Positions 33,159 through 45,400 of a DNA stretch of 64,000 nt are shown here, in pieces. The DNA is from Usnea hakonensis (taxonomy: Eukaryota; Ascomycota; Lecanoromycetes; Lecanorales; Parmeliaceae), in assembly GCA_013423325.1 (NCBI GenBank), contig BLJB01000124.1, positions 124,296-188,295 of the forward strand, read 5' to 3'. The notes under the pieces were generated by a model that was not told the DNA's origin, did no database searches, and saw only the letters and a list, made by a program, of their open reading frames with translations. Both the position numbers and the translations under genes were made by a program. Every line of letters begins with the position of its first letter. Positions within the stretch are counted from its first letter, which is position 1.

Positions 33159-34555
33159 AGTAGCGGACGGAACGAATAGACGCGGTACATACTCTTGGGA
33201 CTTGACATCTGGGCATCTTTAGGCAGCAGGGAGTCTTGGGGAACGAATAGGGAGAAGGACAGCGCGTGCATGGGCTGGACGATAAGCGATGCATTGGCGA
33301 TGCTACAAGTAGTGGTACAGATCTCTATAATAAAACCATGTCCGTCAATCTCTCAGGGACTTTTGAGACAATGCTCCACCGACCAGGTTTTGCCGTCGAG
33401 ATGATACTTAGGAAGTCTGATTGGGAGAAAGAAAAGGCTTATCTAGGATGATAAAGTCGCATTGGCCAGCCGAGGCCCGTTTCTAGATCGACCGAGGGCT
33501 TACGGAGTACTTACCTTATTGCTCGGGGTCTCCGTATGGAAGAAGGGGGGTTTTATAAAATGGACATGCGGATAAGGAAAGGATTGTTTCTTGAGTGGGA
33601 ATCAGATGCGGGTTGCATGGTGTCTATGTTGTAGAATAGTGTTGGAGTACTACGTAGATGATTACCTGAGGGAGAGTAGATGGATAGGGAGGCAGTATGG
33701 TCAAGGGCGGGGCTATGGCGATCAGCGAGCTGTTCTCTGTGCGAAGGAGTTAGGTGGCGTGGGAATGAAAATGTGGAAGAAAATCGGGATATGTAGTACG
33801 TACAACGTACATGATATAAATTATGAACTAAGGTACGCTGGACAGATAGTTCGTATTTATGATGGTAAGCGCAACCCGAAGAGCCGTGTGACCGGTGAAA
33901 AGCTTGTCTGATTGGCCAAGACCCTTGGCATTATCAAAGGCTTAAGAGCTAATCAAAAGCGTTACATTACAATCCAACAAACCTCCATGACGGAGATCAA
34001 TATATTACTCTATCATATCTCAATGCCAATCACGCACAGTATTTCCATAACAAGTTAGTCTTTACGTTAAGTAATTCGCTTGCACCGGGCATCCAACGGA
34101 TTTTTTGGTCTAACCTAAAATTCGGTCCTGCCCGCTCCAGATCTAACATCATAACCTACCGAGGACCTACCTAAGGTAGTACTTTACCTATACCTTTTTA
34201 CCCTTTATCTTTGCCTACGGCTATCTGTACCTACTTTACCGAGTAGTAACCTTACCTTCCCTCCGTACCCTACGCCATGTGCTAGTCACCTGCCAATTCG
34301 GAGCACACCCTCTCGCCCCTCTTCCCCTCTCCACCAATAAGCAATCACCGTTCACCAAGTCTTCTCGACAAGCCGAGCTATCTGACCCGCATATCTGCGT
34401 ATCTGCATGTCTAGGTCGATAAATATGCCGTCTCCCCCTCTTACCCGTCCGGCCCAGCTCCTGTCGCTCGTCACTGCGTTACCTTCTCCTCTTCCTCCAC
34501 TCGCCAGCTTCCTTCATATCGCCATTGATCGAAGAAGAAGAAGAAGCACCGCGAC
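33159..34555. other. Intergenic spacer
   Basis: About 1.4 kb. The rightward frame at 33591-33911 shows no domain. One CGGAGTAC octamer lies at 33503-33510, and pyrimidine-rich text with CTACCTT/TTACC words at 34150-34270 lies in the probable transporter promoter. Confidence 0.5.
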
Positions 34556-36555
34556 ATGGCTCAACTCGGGGGAATGGCCCTCGATGGCGGCGACCCACGT
34601 TTGGCCGCCAAGGAAGGCGAGTTCGCAGGCCAGGGCATTACTGCATACACTCGTCCGCAGATGCGCGCTCTCCACGACAAGAGCATCACCTTTGAAGAAT
34701 ACCACTACTTTGCCCTCCAGGCTCGTGCCGAGGAAGACTCCAACCATCGCACGGTGAAGAGTGGTGCTCCAACTCGAGGATTCCTCTCGACCCTCTTACC
34801 TGGGAAAGGAATGTCGTCCGAGTCTTCAGATGAAAAGGGCGCCAATTCCATGATCCCCACTGGCGAGAATGTGCCCGCTCCTGATCGTCGCGCATCGGTT
34901 ACCGATGAGGAGTGGACCAATGCGTCCAGAGCTATACGCACTGCTACCGCTGGCGCCGTGTTCTTCCTCATCACAACTGATATTTTGGGACCCTTTGGTC
35001 TTCCGTACGCCTTTGCGACGACTGGCTGGGGGTGAGTCTATGGTTCAATGGGCCGCCTGCGCGTTTGCTGCGACATGATACTGACACCCACAGGCCGGGA
35101 GTAGTTCTCTATACCGTCTTCGGTTTCATGGCTGGAATTTCTGGATGGTTGCTCTGGTCATGCTTCATGGGTAAGTGTAGCGCGTTACTCAAAACCATAC
35201 TTCCTCAAAGCTACCACATTCACTAACATGACCTTTCTGTCAGGTCTCGACTCCTACCAGTACCCTATCAAAACATACGGCGATATTGCCTTCCGTCTGT
35301 ACGGCCAATGGGCGCGATACATGATGAATATACTCCAGTCACTTCAACTGATCTGCGCTGTCGCCGTCATCATCATATCCAACGGCGAAGCTCTTTCAGA
35401 AGCCTCAAAATTCAAGCTGTGCTACGCTGTCTGCTGTCTTGTCTGGGCCTTGGCTGGTTTTTTCGTAGGCCAGATCCGGACGCTGCAGAAGTTCGGATGG
35501 CTCGCCAACTTTGCAGTTTGGATCAATCTCTTGATCATGTTCATCACTATGGGTGTCGCTGCACACTCTGACCCTTTATATTCCGCCGCTGGAAGTTCAG
35601 CTGGTTACAGCGTGAATCCGGACTTGGTGACTGCCAATGCCGCGGGTGCCTTCCCACCCGTCACGCATTCTGCTGGCCTTCCCAACCCCTCCAACTTCGG
35701 CGCTTCCGTCAACGGTCTAATGCAAGCGGTGTACGCCTACGGTGGAGCTTTCCTATTTGTCGAATTCTTGTCCGAGATGAAACGCCCGTACGACTTTTTG
35801 AAGGGCATGTGGGGAGCGCAACTGTTTATTTATCTCTGCTACATGCTCTACGGCTTATTCATGTACGGATACCAAGGCCAATATCTCCAAAACCCGTCTT
35901 ATCTCGGCATCTCCCCTTATAATTGGCAAACCGCGGGCAACGTCCTGGCTATGGTCAGCGCACTGATTGCGGCTGCTTTATACGGAAACATTGGTGTCAA
36001 GGGTATGTTCACTACCTAGCCGTCATTCTCGACGGAGAACCTCTAGCTAACACTCGTTCCCCCTCAGTCCTCTACAACAACATAGGCGTCGAATTCTTCA
36101 ACGCCCCGCCCCTCACCCACAAAAACGGCAAACTCCTCTGGGTGATCCTCATCCCCATCTACTGGTCCATCGCCTTCATCATCGGCGCCGCCATCCCCGC
36201 CTTCTCGGGCTTCACGGCCATCGTCTCCGCCACCTGCATCCTCCAATTCACCTACACCTTCCCGCCCTTCCTGCACCTCGCCTTCAACGTCAAGAAAAAC
36301 GCCCTGCGCGGCGGCGAGGGCTACGACCCCGTCACGGGACAGGTCACCTTGCAGGACACGGGCGTGAAGCGCCTGATGAGGGGGTTCATGGCGGGGAATT
36401 GGTACCTGAATGTGTGGAACGTCGTCTACTTTTTGGGCGCGCTCGCGACGGCCGGGCTGGGCATTTGGGCCGCGGTGGAGAATCTGATTCTCATTTATGC
36501 GGAGCCGCAGATCAATGCTTTTGGGTGCCATTCGCCGCTTGATGTGTCGACTTGA
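34556..36555 (+). CDS. Amino-acid transporter (Aa_trans / AVT-MTR type)
   Basis: The model is join(34556..35031, 35094..35170, 35244..36002, 36068..36555), 599 residues. A hydrophilic N-terminus of about 130 residues precedes some eleven membrane helices. The first helix region reads AGAVFFLITTDILGPFGLPYAFATTGWGPG, typical of auxin/amino-acid permease-type carriers. Further marks are the LDSYQYPIKTYGDIAFR segment, a long loop at about residues 300-350, YAYGGAFLFVEFLSEMKRPYDFLKGMW, and the NIGVKVLYNNIGVEFF join. Such carriers move neutral amino acids by proton symport at the plasma membrane or vacuole. The last helices are encoded in a strikingly GC-rich exon. Substrate not known. Confidence 0.85.
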
Positions 36556-37004
36556 ATGTCCCGGAGTGGAGTGGGGGTGGGATGGGCTGGGCTATATACA
36601 TGCATTGCGGATAGGTAGTGTTCTTAGCGCGTCTGGCGAGTTTTTCGACAGGCATGTGGTACGATTATTATCATTGTGATGCATGCATGTATCTTACGTT
36701 GTTGGTTGTATGTACACAGGGAAGACAACTTTATCCTGCATCTAATTTTTATTCAATTCAACTCAATCATTCTGGCGAAAAGCAAGCAAGCATGCATGCA
36801 TGCATACAACAGTGTACAGAAACTTTTCTCCCCTCTCTCTGATTCACACTCACAATCCACCCCTTCCCCTCCCCCTCCCCCTGCCCCTCATCCCCTCACA
36901 CGCCCAATGCCCCACCCCCGCCTCCCTCTCATGAACCCTTCTCATAATCTTCTCCTCGGCTTTCCTATTCCGCGCAGATAGGGTTTACAAATCAGCAAAG
37001 AATA
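36556..37004. other. Spacer rich in CATG and pyrimidine tracts
   Basis: Downstream of the transporter. It includes a GCATGCAT-type run at about 36789-36803 and CCCCT-rich text after 36850. No gene. Confidence 0.5.
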
Positions 37005-37013
37005 CTACAACTT

Positions 37014-37045
<32 letters not shown>

Positions 37046-38084
37046 NNACACCAACCTCCCCCCCCCCCCCCCCCAAAAAAAAGAAAAAAAAAACATACCT
37101 CCCCCCCCTAACCTCCCTCTCAAACCTCCTCGCCACCTTCCCTCCCCTCCCATTTCCCCTCCCCCTTCCCCCCTTTACCCCTCTCCCCGCACCACCCTCA
37201 TCACTAAACTCAAAGATCCTGCGATTCACCAAAAAAGAATACGCCTCCCAAACCTGCCTCTCCGTCTTCTTATTCTCCTTTGCAAACGCCGGCGCCAAGG
37301 GCAAAAAGGCCGCTTCGAGGGCGGAGGCGAGGTTCGCGAGGTGGGCGTGGGTCCATTTTGTGGGGCGGGGGCGGGGGGTTGGATTGGGGGAGGGGGAGGG
37401 GGCGTGGATGTTTGGGATGGGGGGTTGGGGGGGTGGTTTGTAGGCTGGGATGGACCAGAGGAGGGTGTTGGGTTTGGGTTTGGTGTTGGGGGGCGGGAGG
37501 GGGTGCTCGCTGGTGCCGGTGTAGGGGCTCGGGGTTGGTCGGGGACGGGTGGGGGGGTGGTCGTTTTCTGGGATGTCGGCCGCTTTTCGTTTGTTGGTGG
37601 TGGTGGTGCTGGCGGCGGGTTGGATGCTCATGATCAAGGGGGAGTCTTTGGTGGGGATGGAGCCGGCGGAGACGAGATGTCTGAATTCGTTGATGTCGAG
37701 GGGTGTTGGTTTTGGGGGCTCGTCGTCGATTCCGGGGGAGAGTGGTGTTGTTGAGGGAGGGCTGAGGAGGGTCGCTGTGGATTGTGGAGATGAAAGTGTG
37801 CGGTCTTGAGGTGCGTCTTGCTCGGTCTGAGAGGGTGGGCTATCTGCGGATTGGCTTCTTGTCTCTGGATCCGTCAGGCCTACAGGGCAATTGCCGCTTG
37901 CTGGAGCAGAGGCTGTAGGCGTGTTCATTGTTGGTGAGGTCCGGGATGGGCTCTTGATGGCTGTTCGGGTGAGTACCATGGGCTGCTTCCCATTCGATCT
38001 AGTCTTGGTGCTGGTCTTGGTGCTGGTCTTGGTAGCATTGTCTTCTTCGTCAGACGAAATGTCAACGACGTTTTTGGCCGACAT
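37005..38084 (-). CDS. Hypothetical Ser/Pro-rich protein, 3' end uncertain
   Basis: The leftward frame starts at Met 38084 (MSAKNVVDISSDEEDN), with an upstream in-frame Met at 38132. The first 190 residues are Ser/Thr/Pro-rich and probably disordered, with a TKTSTKTSTKT repeat. A folded-looking patch comes later: WTHAHLANLASALEAAFLPLAPAFAKENKK, then RQVWEAYSFLVNRRIFEF. Then follows a Gly/Arg-rich tail. From about 37130 leftwards the frame runs through A-runs, C-runs and two N bases at 37046-37047, so the real stop codon cannot be placed; the nominal stop is at 37005. I do not recognise the family. The acidic start (DISSDEED) and Arg/Gly tail hint at a nuclear protein, which is a guess. Confidence 0.5.
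37015..37074. repeat. Poly-C tracts flanking an N gap
   Basis: C31 (37015-37045), then NN at 37046-37047, a short unique stretch and a second C-run to 37074, followed by A-rich sequence. The gap and runs make the 3' end of the neighbouring frame unreliable. Confidence 0.85.
38004..38033 (+). repeat. 12-nt in-frame coding repeat
   Basis: CTTGGTGCTGGT occurs twice in tandem plus a half copy. On the minus strand it encodes the TKTS repeat of the hypothetical protein. Confidence 0.85.
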
Positions 38085-38132
38085 AATAAGGTCCTTTTGT
38101 AAGATTGAGGATCTCGAATCTTCGACTTTCAC

Positions 38133-38595
38133 AAATTCTTGAGCATCAGAAGAGACAACCCAGAATAGCTCGATCGTGGCCGCCGCGAAAGAGCGGTGGA
38201 AATGTACTGGGCTGCGCGATGAGATTTACCTTGGGATGCGATGCTCAGCATACGGGCGATGGGCTGGTTTAAAGAACGATAAAAAAGCCATGACAGCGGC
38301 AGGGCGTATTATAAGAAACCATTCGACAAGTGCTTTGATGCTAGATACCCTGCATAAACAAAGCATCAAACCTATTGAACATCGGAAGCCTGCTGGACGT
38401 GCGCTTCATCATTTTTGCAGCCTAGATAGTTCAATCACAACAAAGGGGGCATGGACACTTGCGTTTCCTTGGATGCACGTCCGTTTGGTGAACAATGGAT
38501 TCCGCGTATGAAGTTTGAAGACTGCACACTGACAACTATCAGCGGATGCCGTCACTCCCAGCTCCAACGGTATTGCAGCAAGCCTGGCCTGCCGA
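38133..38595. other. Intergenic spacer
   Basis: Upstream of the hypothetical gene and at the 3' side of the BOT1 gene. No gene seen. Confidence 0.5.
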
Positions 38596-39969
38596 TCACG
38601 TAACTCTTCTGGGAATCTTAATCTGGCCCTTCTTTCGATCTTCATGCGGAAATCCATATCTCGCACCTACGCCTTCTCTGCTTCTGCCATCCAAACCCAC
38701 ACTGTGAACACTAATATCCTGAAATCGAAAGTTCGACCTTCCTGTCTCCACAGTCTTGATCTCTTTCGCCTCCTTCTCTCTCCTCTTCCTTTCCCGTACC
38801 TTCCTACTCTCGGCCTCTTTGGCTTCCTTTTCTCTCTGCAACTGTATTCTTTCGTCTGCTATTACACCTTCGTGTCTCCATTTCTGTAGCTGGACTAATT
38901 CTGTGTGCGGAACGCGATCTTCGGCAGGCTTCAAGTCGCGGTCGAAGACTTTGCCAGCGTCGCGACGGGTGAAGTGGCGGGACTCGGAAACGGGATGGAA
39001 GATTTGGGTCTCGGTGGCGCGGTGAACAGGGAGGTCGTTGATCGATTCATGGGTGATGGGATCATTGGGGACATATGGAGTCTGCGGGAGCATAGCAAGG
39101 ACGCCTTTGGCGTAGGCGAAAGCGATAGGTTTTCCCTAATTTTGGTCAAATCAGATCCAAAGTGCCGGCGTACGTCTAAGTCTGAATGACTGCTGTAGAA
39201 AGGGGAATGCATGCGTAGGATCAGAGAGTTGTAATTATTATGTAACCACGGTGGAAGTCTTCAAGACTAATCGATTTGGTTTTTTCTCATCATAGAAGTG
39301 TGTGATATGCTTTTCTTAAAAAAAGTAAATCAGAATCAGGTGACATACCTCTTTCTCCCATTCCTTTTCCAAGGCCTTCAGCCTAACCACAGCGCCGACC
39401 CTGTTCATCTCCACACCCAGTGTGGCACTGACATTCCGAACGCTCTGACCATTAACCATTACTTTCTCATAAATTGCGTCCTTTAGCTCTTCACTCAGGA
39501 CGTGTTGACTCCTAAATTGCGGATTCATAGGGAACGGCATGAGATCCTCTGTAGACTCTTTAGGCAGCGCTGGCGCATTCTTGGGACCTCTGATTCTAGT
39601 ATCCTTTGTTTTCCGCATTCTCTTGGGTATAATCACTCCATCTTCGTCAGTCTCTTCTTCTTGATTGGCTTCGGGTTCGTCTCCTTTCTTATCTTCCTCG
39701 TTCCTTCCTCGCGAACGATCTTTAGCTCGAATTAGATCACCATATCTGTCGTAGGCATTGAGGTAATTTGTAGAGCCTGGCAGGGGATGTCGAAAGGCGG
39801 ATCCAGGGCCATTGAGCCAGCGGAACATTTCAGCGCGGATGCGAGTGGCATGTTTTGGGGTAGTGGACAATAGTCGAGTGCGTATCTGGCAGATGCATTG
39901 GCAGGGATGAGGTGATGATGGGAGTAGTTGTGGTACTTGAGGATGGGCAGGGCGTATTCGTGGTGGCAT
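38596..39969 (-). CDS. BOT1: Mitochondrial small-subunit ribosomal protein (Bot1/MRPS35, mS45)
   Basis: The model is complement(join(38596..39135, 39349..39969)), 386 residues. Start at 39969 gives MPPRIRPAHPQ..., an Arg/Ser-rich leader (RTRLLSTTPKH) fit for mitochondrial import; an upstream in-frame Met lies at 40011. Family blocks are RWLNGPGSAFRHPLPGSTNYLNAYD, PFPMNPQFRSQHVLSEELKDAIYEKV, VSATLGVEMNRVGAVVRLKALEKEW, and after the intron AYAKGVLAMLPQTPY and HEPIHP-type text (HPVSESRHFTRRDAGKVFDRD). The fission-yeast relative Bot1 and budding-yeast Mrps35 belong to the mitoribosome small subunit and are needed for mitochondrial translation. A Lys/Glu-rich helix follows. The intron is long for this window (213 nt). 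Confidence 0.85.
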
Positions 39970-40982
39970 TGCCACGAAGTGTATTATGATATGGGCTTTC
40001 AGGTTCGACAAGCGCTTGAAGACTTATTGACAGAGGTACCTGGTCGTGAAAGATATTGAACGTTCAATACTTTACTTTTTTAGACTCTTAGACGGAGGAA
40101 ACTAACGCCGAGCCCGAACACTGCTCTAGACCAAGGTTCGCCAAGCAATATACATTTCTAGGTACTCACTCTTATAACTCGATCACGACTACCTGTATTA
40201 AAAATCTTTTGGCTTACAAGTCACTCTAATCGACCGTGTATATAAACTCCTAACCAAAACTAAGAGCGTATACTGAACCGTTGAAGATTTATTCACCATC
40301 AGAATTGCGCCATTTTGCAGTTTATCCTTGGCTTGGCATTCCCAGGACTTTTGACGCAGACCTCATATCCACGTGAGCACGAGTATAGCAGTGTTTGAAT
40401 GTTTACTTTATTCATCTAGTATGCCATGAAATCTGATATGCACCCACCGCCAGTGCCCATGCCAGCATCTTCAAATAAGCACGCTGTGTATGATCATAAA
40501 CGCTATATGTATGCATCGGGTAGTCCAGCCGTCAATGCTTTGTTCATCAAGTTCGCGCCAATCATGTCCCTGCATGTATGTGTGAATACCTGATCGCTCT
40601 TTTCCCCCCCCGCACCAATCGCAAGCAAAAAGTAGAGGCCCCATGAACCAGCACCAGAGAATATGTATGCAAAGGGGGAATCATCGCAAAAGTAATGCCC
40701 TGGTAAGCCTCCCATCCCAATCCCAAATCCCCCATGTTTTTCTCCATTTCCGATCACATGCACTGACCCATGACACATGCCAATAACGTAGCTTTTCCAT
40801 AGCCGTCCTGGCTAGCTTTACCCTCAAAACGAAAGAACATAGAAAGAAAAGAGTATCTAGAAGCCGTCAAAACGTCTGCTTGTAAAAGAAAATGACACCA
40901 AAGCGCCTCGCCAAACCGGAAGGATGATCTCGTATAGAATGTTGGTCGTTAATTCTGCGTCATTGGAGGAGTGTAGGATTCG
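39970..40982. other. Intergenic spacer
   Basis: Between BOT1 (5' side) and the 3' end of the WHI3-like gene. The short frames here have no domain. Confidence 0.5.
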
Positions 40983-42620
40983 TCAACGTCCAAACATGTA
41001 ATCCGAATACTGCGCTCCTTGACTCCCCCACCCACTCGCCATGCCATTTGTGTGCGGGCTGCGCATAGGCATTCCCATGCTCAGGTCGCTCATTCCAAAG
41101 GTGCTCATGCTAGCTGGGCTCATCATGCCATTCATGGTGCTACCGGATGTGTGAAGACCTGGCGGAGCGGCTAATCCAGGTGGAGGTCCGTTGGCCGTCG
41201 AAAACGGTTGGATTCCCAAGCCATTCGCCCCTGGCAGGGGTGCTGATGGCGACATGGGCGTTGGTGGACCCATCCCCCCAGGCTGACCTGTCCGAACACC
41301 AAGTGGGTTTTTGGAAAAACTCAGTCGGATGCCACCTTTTACACTGTTATGAAGTGGATGCCCATAAAGCTCATTGAGAGCTTTTGTCGCAAACGATATG
41401 TCCTCAAACTCCACAAAGCACATCGGTCCATTCTGCTTCGTCCTGAAACATAGCCTCTTGTAACCTCTTTGCTTCGAAAACATCGCCTTCAACTCATCCT
41501 CCGAGGTATCGATAGGAAGGTTGCCGACATACAGAGTATTGCATGGAGGGTTCTGATCGGCGGGGTTGACGGGTGGATAATTATGTCTCTGATAATGTTG
41601 ATTCGCTAGTTGATACGACGCATTTGGTCCCATACTGCTGATGCTCGTAGGCGACATGGCGGACGTAGGGCTCTGTATCGGTGCTGCACTTCGTGGCGAC
41701 GCGAAACCTGACATGGGAGGAGAGGTTGTGGTAGAAGTGCTGAGAGACAGACCTCCAAAGCGAGACGTAGACAATTGGGGGTTGGTAGGATGGCGTGAAA
41801 GCTGTCCTGACATATCGCTTTTCGCATAAGAGAGTGGATCTTTAAGTAGGTCGCCGGGCTCGTCGTCAATTCCGTCTTCGCCAATGACTGCTTTTCCTGA
41901 AACTCTTTGTCGGTCACCCATCTGTGGACCTATTGGTGACTGGGCAGAGAAGAAATTTGACATGGGAGAAACGACTTCGGAGTGCTCAGCCGACGTAAAC
42001 GAACTCCCATTGGTAAGCCCTGGCACTGGATTCGGAGGCGATATTCGATCTATCGCTTGGAATGTTCCATTGAAGCGTGATGATCGCGCTTGGCCACCAG
42101 ATGATGCAGTAGAAGAGCTAGAATATGCTCTGTTAGATGCCATATCGAAATTGTTCCGGCCCAGTCCTAGACTCCCGGACGGCGAAAGGCGATAGATTTC
42201 GACCTGTATGGGCGGCTCATTCGGATTGTTCTGTTTTCCGTTCAAAAGTGATTTGGCCTCCTCAGCAGCACCATTACTGCGAAAGCGTGCAATCGCAGAA
42301 AGATATCCTTGATTTGACGGAGAATCCGAGTTGACAAAATCTGCGCCGACAAAGTCTTTCGCAAACAAAAGCATCGTCCGGAGAGCTTCAACAGTTGTAT
42401 GCCTTGGGAGTTTGCGAATGTAGATAGCTGCTACTGATTCCATCTCCGAGCGGCCAGAAGCTCTTTCGACCCCTGTCGCAAAGCCAGCGGCACCTAGATC
42501 CGAGTCAAAGGGGTTATTGCCTTGACTCATGGGAGAAATTGCCTTTGAAGATGGCATTCGGTAGGGCGTCGGGCGGGTTCCATTGCCCAGCATATATCCT
42601 TCGCCTGCCATGTCGTGCAA
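40983..42620 (-). CDS. WHI3: Whi3-like RNA-binding protein
   Basis: A single long exon of 545 residues from Met 42620; an upstream non-coding or coding exon is possible. It has two RNA-binding regions. An N-terminal degenerate RRM is at about residues 65-150 ([27 protein letters not shown]). A canonical RRM near residues 360-445 has [21 protein letters not shown] and [23 protein letters not shown]. Between them lies a 200-residue Ser/Pro-rich linker and after them a Gly/Met/Pro-rich tail with no poly-Q. This is the layout of the fungal Whi3/Nrd-type proteins that bind cyclin and polarity mRNAs and control cell size and hyphal nuclear cycles. Upstream sequence is long and repeat-free, fitting a long 5' leader. 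Confidence 0.85.
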   Translation of the reverse strand: MHDMAGEGYMLGNGTRPTPYRMPSSKAISPMSQGNNPFDSDLGAAGFATGVERASGRSEMESVAAIYIRKLPRHTTVEALRTMLLFAKDFVGADFVNSDSPSNQGYLSAIARFRSNGAAEEAKSLLNGKQNNPNEPPIQVEIYRLSPSGSLGLGRNNFDMASNRAYSSSSTASSGGQARSSRFNGTFQAIDRISPPNPVPGLTNGSSFTSAEHSEVVSPMSNFFSAQSPIGPQMGDRQRVSGKAVIGEDGIDDEPGDLLKDPLSYAKSDMSGQLSRHPTNPQLSTSRFGGLSLSTSTTTSPPMSGFASPRSAAPIQSPTSAMSPTSISSMGPNASYQLANQHYQRHNYPPVNPADQNPPCNTLYVGNLPIDTSEDELKAMFSKQRGYKRLCFRTKQNGPMCFVEFEDISFATKALNELYGHPLHNSVKGGIRLSFSKNPLGVRTGQPGGMGPPTPMSPSAPLPGANGLGIQPFSTANGPPPGLAAPPGLHTSGSTMNGMMSPASMSTFGMSDLSMGMPMRSPHTNGMASGWGSQGAQYSDYMFGR

Positions 42621-45400
42621 GATGACAGGCTTTACTAAAAGTGAAGGATTTCTTGCGTACGTATGTGGCTTGAATCGTCTTCAAGGATGGAGTATAGGCT
42701 GTGCCAGATGGAACAAGGAACGAGCACGCTCTGAATTTTTGAATTCCAGAAATGTCTGGCAAGTGCTTGCGGAGCTGGCTCCGCTGCGTGGAATTGTCCG
42801 ACAAAGCTTGGCAGCTTCACTTGAGCCGATTGTAAAAGCTCCCAATCATCTCAATATGAAGTTGGCTTCGTAGGAGAAGGGCCAGGTTTGGGGTGACATG
42901 CGCCTATACACCCGTGTGAGAGTAGCGATGCGCGTGGTCTGTCCAAGGTGGGTATGCAAAGGCCTTGGGATACGGAGTTATGCGAATGTGATCGTCTCAG
43001 CCGGAGGTGTTTGAGAAGGTCACAGTTTGAAGGATGGAAGAGCTGAACGAGCGTTGTGGATGTGAATCAGAGCGAGCGTTGAGTCAAAGGAAGGAGAGGA
43101 AAAGGCGCGCTTGAGAAAGTAGGCAGGGGCCAAGAATGCGACGGAGGCGGGGAAGAAGGGAACTCTGCGAGTGGTAGGGAAGCTGTTGGCAGGGATCGAA
43201 GATGGGGTCGATAACGGGTGGTCGTTGATTCGCGCAGACGCTGGTAGCCTCCTTTTCTTTTTCTCTTTAATTTTTTCTCTTTCGGCGTCTGCTGTGCGCC
43301 TTGCTGTGTCAGAGGGTAAAGACGGAGAAAATTTGCCATTTTTTTGCAGTGCGTACCTGGAGCTGAGCTTGGATGAGCCAATTGGAAGAAGGTACTCCGG
43401 AATCCTTCTTGAATTGGCGTGGGCGAGAAGGTGATCCGAGTGTCTTATGGCGCAGCTCTCTTAGCAATTTCGTGGGATGGGGGATGGGTTGGATTTGCCC
43501 CTCCGGAACGGACGATCTCGAGTTCTAGCCGACTAGGCTGAAGATAGGTACCCGATAGTATAGTCCCTCAGTAAAGATGTCAATTGAGGTCTGAATGTGA
43601 GGATTCAATTGGTTTGGTGCTGTTGGAGGGTATGGTGAATATGATTTGAAGGTGTGAAGTGATGAAAGAGTGCCTTGAGAAGAAAGACCAAGAGTGAAAG
43701 ATTTGTGGGTGAAAATAATTTGCAATTGGAGAAGGCAGAAGATAAGGATGGGGGTGGTAAATATGCGAAATGTGGATGTGGGGCGAAGAGGAGAGTTGGA
43801 GGATTTGGAGAAATGAGAATTGAGGGACAAAGAGGGAAAAGGTTGGAAAGGAAAAGAGGGAATTTGAGTGGGAGATGTGGGAGTGGCTTCTTGACCAGCG
43901 GAAAGCAACCCATAAGGTAAAGTAGGTAAGGTAAGTAAGGCAAGTACTCCGCAGTAAAGAGGTAAGTTGTTAACTTGTTATAACCCCAGGGAATTTCAAG
44001 GCGAGCTAAAAAAGAATAAAATATTTTTTTATCTTTTGGTTTTGGCGGAAGTCTCGGCTTCTGAATACTTAATAATTGCACAAGGAAAAGGGCAATAATC
44101 ATGAAAGTGGGAAGGTCAAGTCTCTCAATCTTCTAGAGTACTCTTTTTCGATTCGCTGCATGCTATCTGTGACTTGTGAGATGTGGGAATCCCAAGAGAG
44201 CGGTTTGAGGACTGACTTTCAAATGTTAATGCAGCTATGTAACATGCTATCATTATTGCAGTGGGACGACTAATCCACAAGGCTTTGCTTTCTGATACTT
44301 AAGGGAGATACAACATATAAAGAAAGACGGCATTTAATCGTCTGACTGCTGCAGCTTACCGTACTCTAGCCGCAGGTACGCACCGTCTTTTGCGTTGGAG
44401 TTATCCAGACAACGTTTTTTATCACGCAATAATAAAAGCTACAGACAAGGCATAAAAAATAAAAACGGTGGTTGTTATCTTCAATTGGTTACGCAGCAAC
44501 TTTGTGTACGACTTGCATTCTCAAGAGCGAATCTTTGGTGCCCTTCTTGTTTTCCCATCCCATCTTTTCGTGCGATGGAGGGGAAGGTACAAGGATACAC
44601 AATACATCGAGATCGTTATCGCTCGAGGGGCTGCTTTACCCCGCACTAAGCCTTGAGAGCTCTCTTTAGAGTTTTTGACTTTTTTTTCTGCCCCTCGCTC
44701 GGTTCCAGAAAGGCAACCCCTGTCACATTAACCCCGCCAAGACAGAGCCACCCTGCTCCCTTACTCGTCCGTTGAAAGCGCACCAGCAAACGCCCATGCT
44801 GTCAGGTCAAGCATAAACCCAGGCCGTCATGGATCAAGGCGTTCATGACTGGCGGCTGCCTGCACCCAATGGACAATGGTGCGTCCCGACTGCTAGAAAT
44901 GCCGATGATGGGAAGCGCTACTCTTAATTTCGGAGTCAATTTGCTCACCACTATGTGCATGGCATCATGGGATGCAGATTCTCCTTTGGCATCAAATCTC
45001 ACACATTCTGCTATAGTCATCTGTGCTGCAAAACTGCTTTGCTGTTGATGCGGCATTTTGCTTCTCTGAAAACAGGAACACAGCATGATAGCTTTCGCAG
45101 AGAGCGAACCAGGCGTTCTGCTTCTCCTAGCGTCTGAGCTTATAAGCCCCAGTCCACGAGCTACCTTTAGCACATGCACTTTTACAACTTATCGATATTC
45201 ATCTCCGAAATCGATTGGTGGATACATTAACAGTCCATGCCGAACACAGGCTCTTCTGAGTCTTGCTGGCATTAAAATTTGGGGTAGACCGATAGTAGTA
45301 GTTTAGACAAACTTACCAACCCAGCTACCTTGATTCTCCTGAGCCTCGCGGGTTCAATCAGTGCGAGGCCTCATCCCTCCCCGCACGGTGTAGGCAGTAC
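42621..45400. other. Long upstream/intergenic region
   Basis: About 2.8 kb with no convincing gene; CT- and GA-rich stretches at 43060-43340 and 43520-43900 suit a long promoter and leader for the WHI3-like gene. CGGAGTAC-type octamers lie at 43392-43399 and 43944-43951. The leftward frame at 44802-45179 was not recognised. Confidence 0.5.

Noticed and set aside
33591..33911. Rightward 106-codon open frame
   Set aside because: Codon pattern and composition do not resemble neighbouring genes and no motif was seen.
36064..36531. Leftward 155-codon frame
   Set aside because: It is the antisense shadow of the last, GC-rich transporter exon.
44802..45179. Leftward 125-codon open frame
   Set aside because: No recognisable domain, overlapping rightward frames of similar length, no intron logic; not called as a gene.
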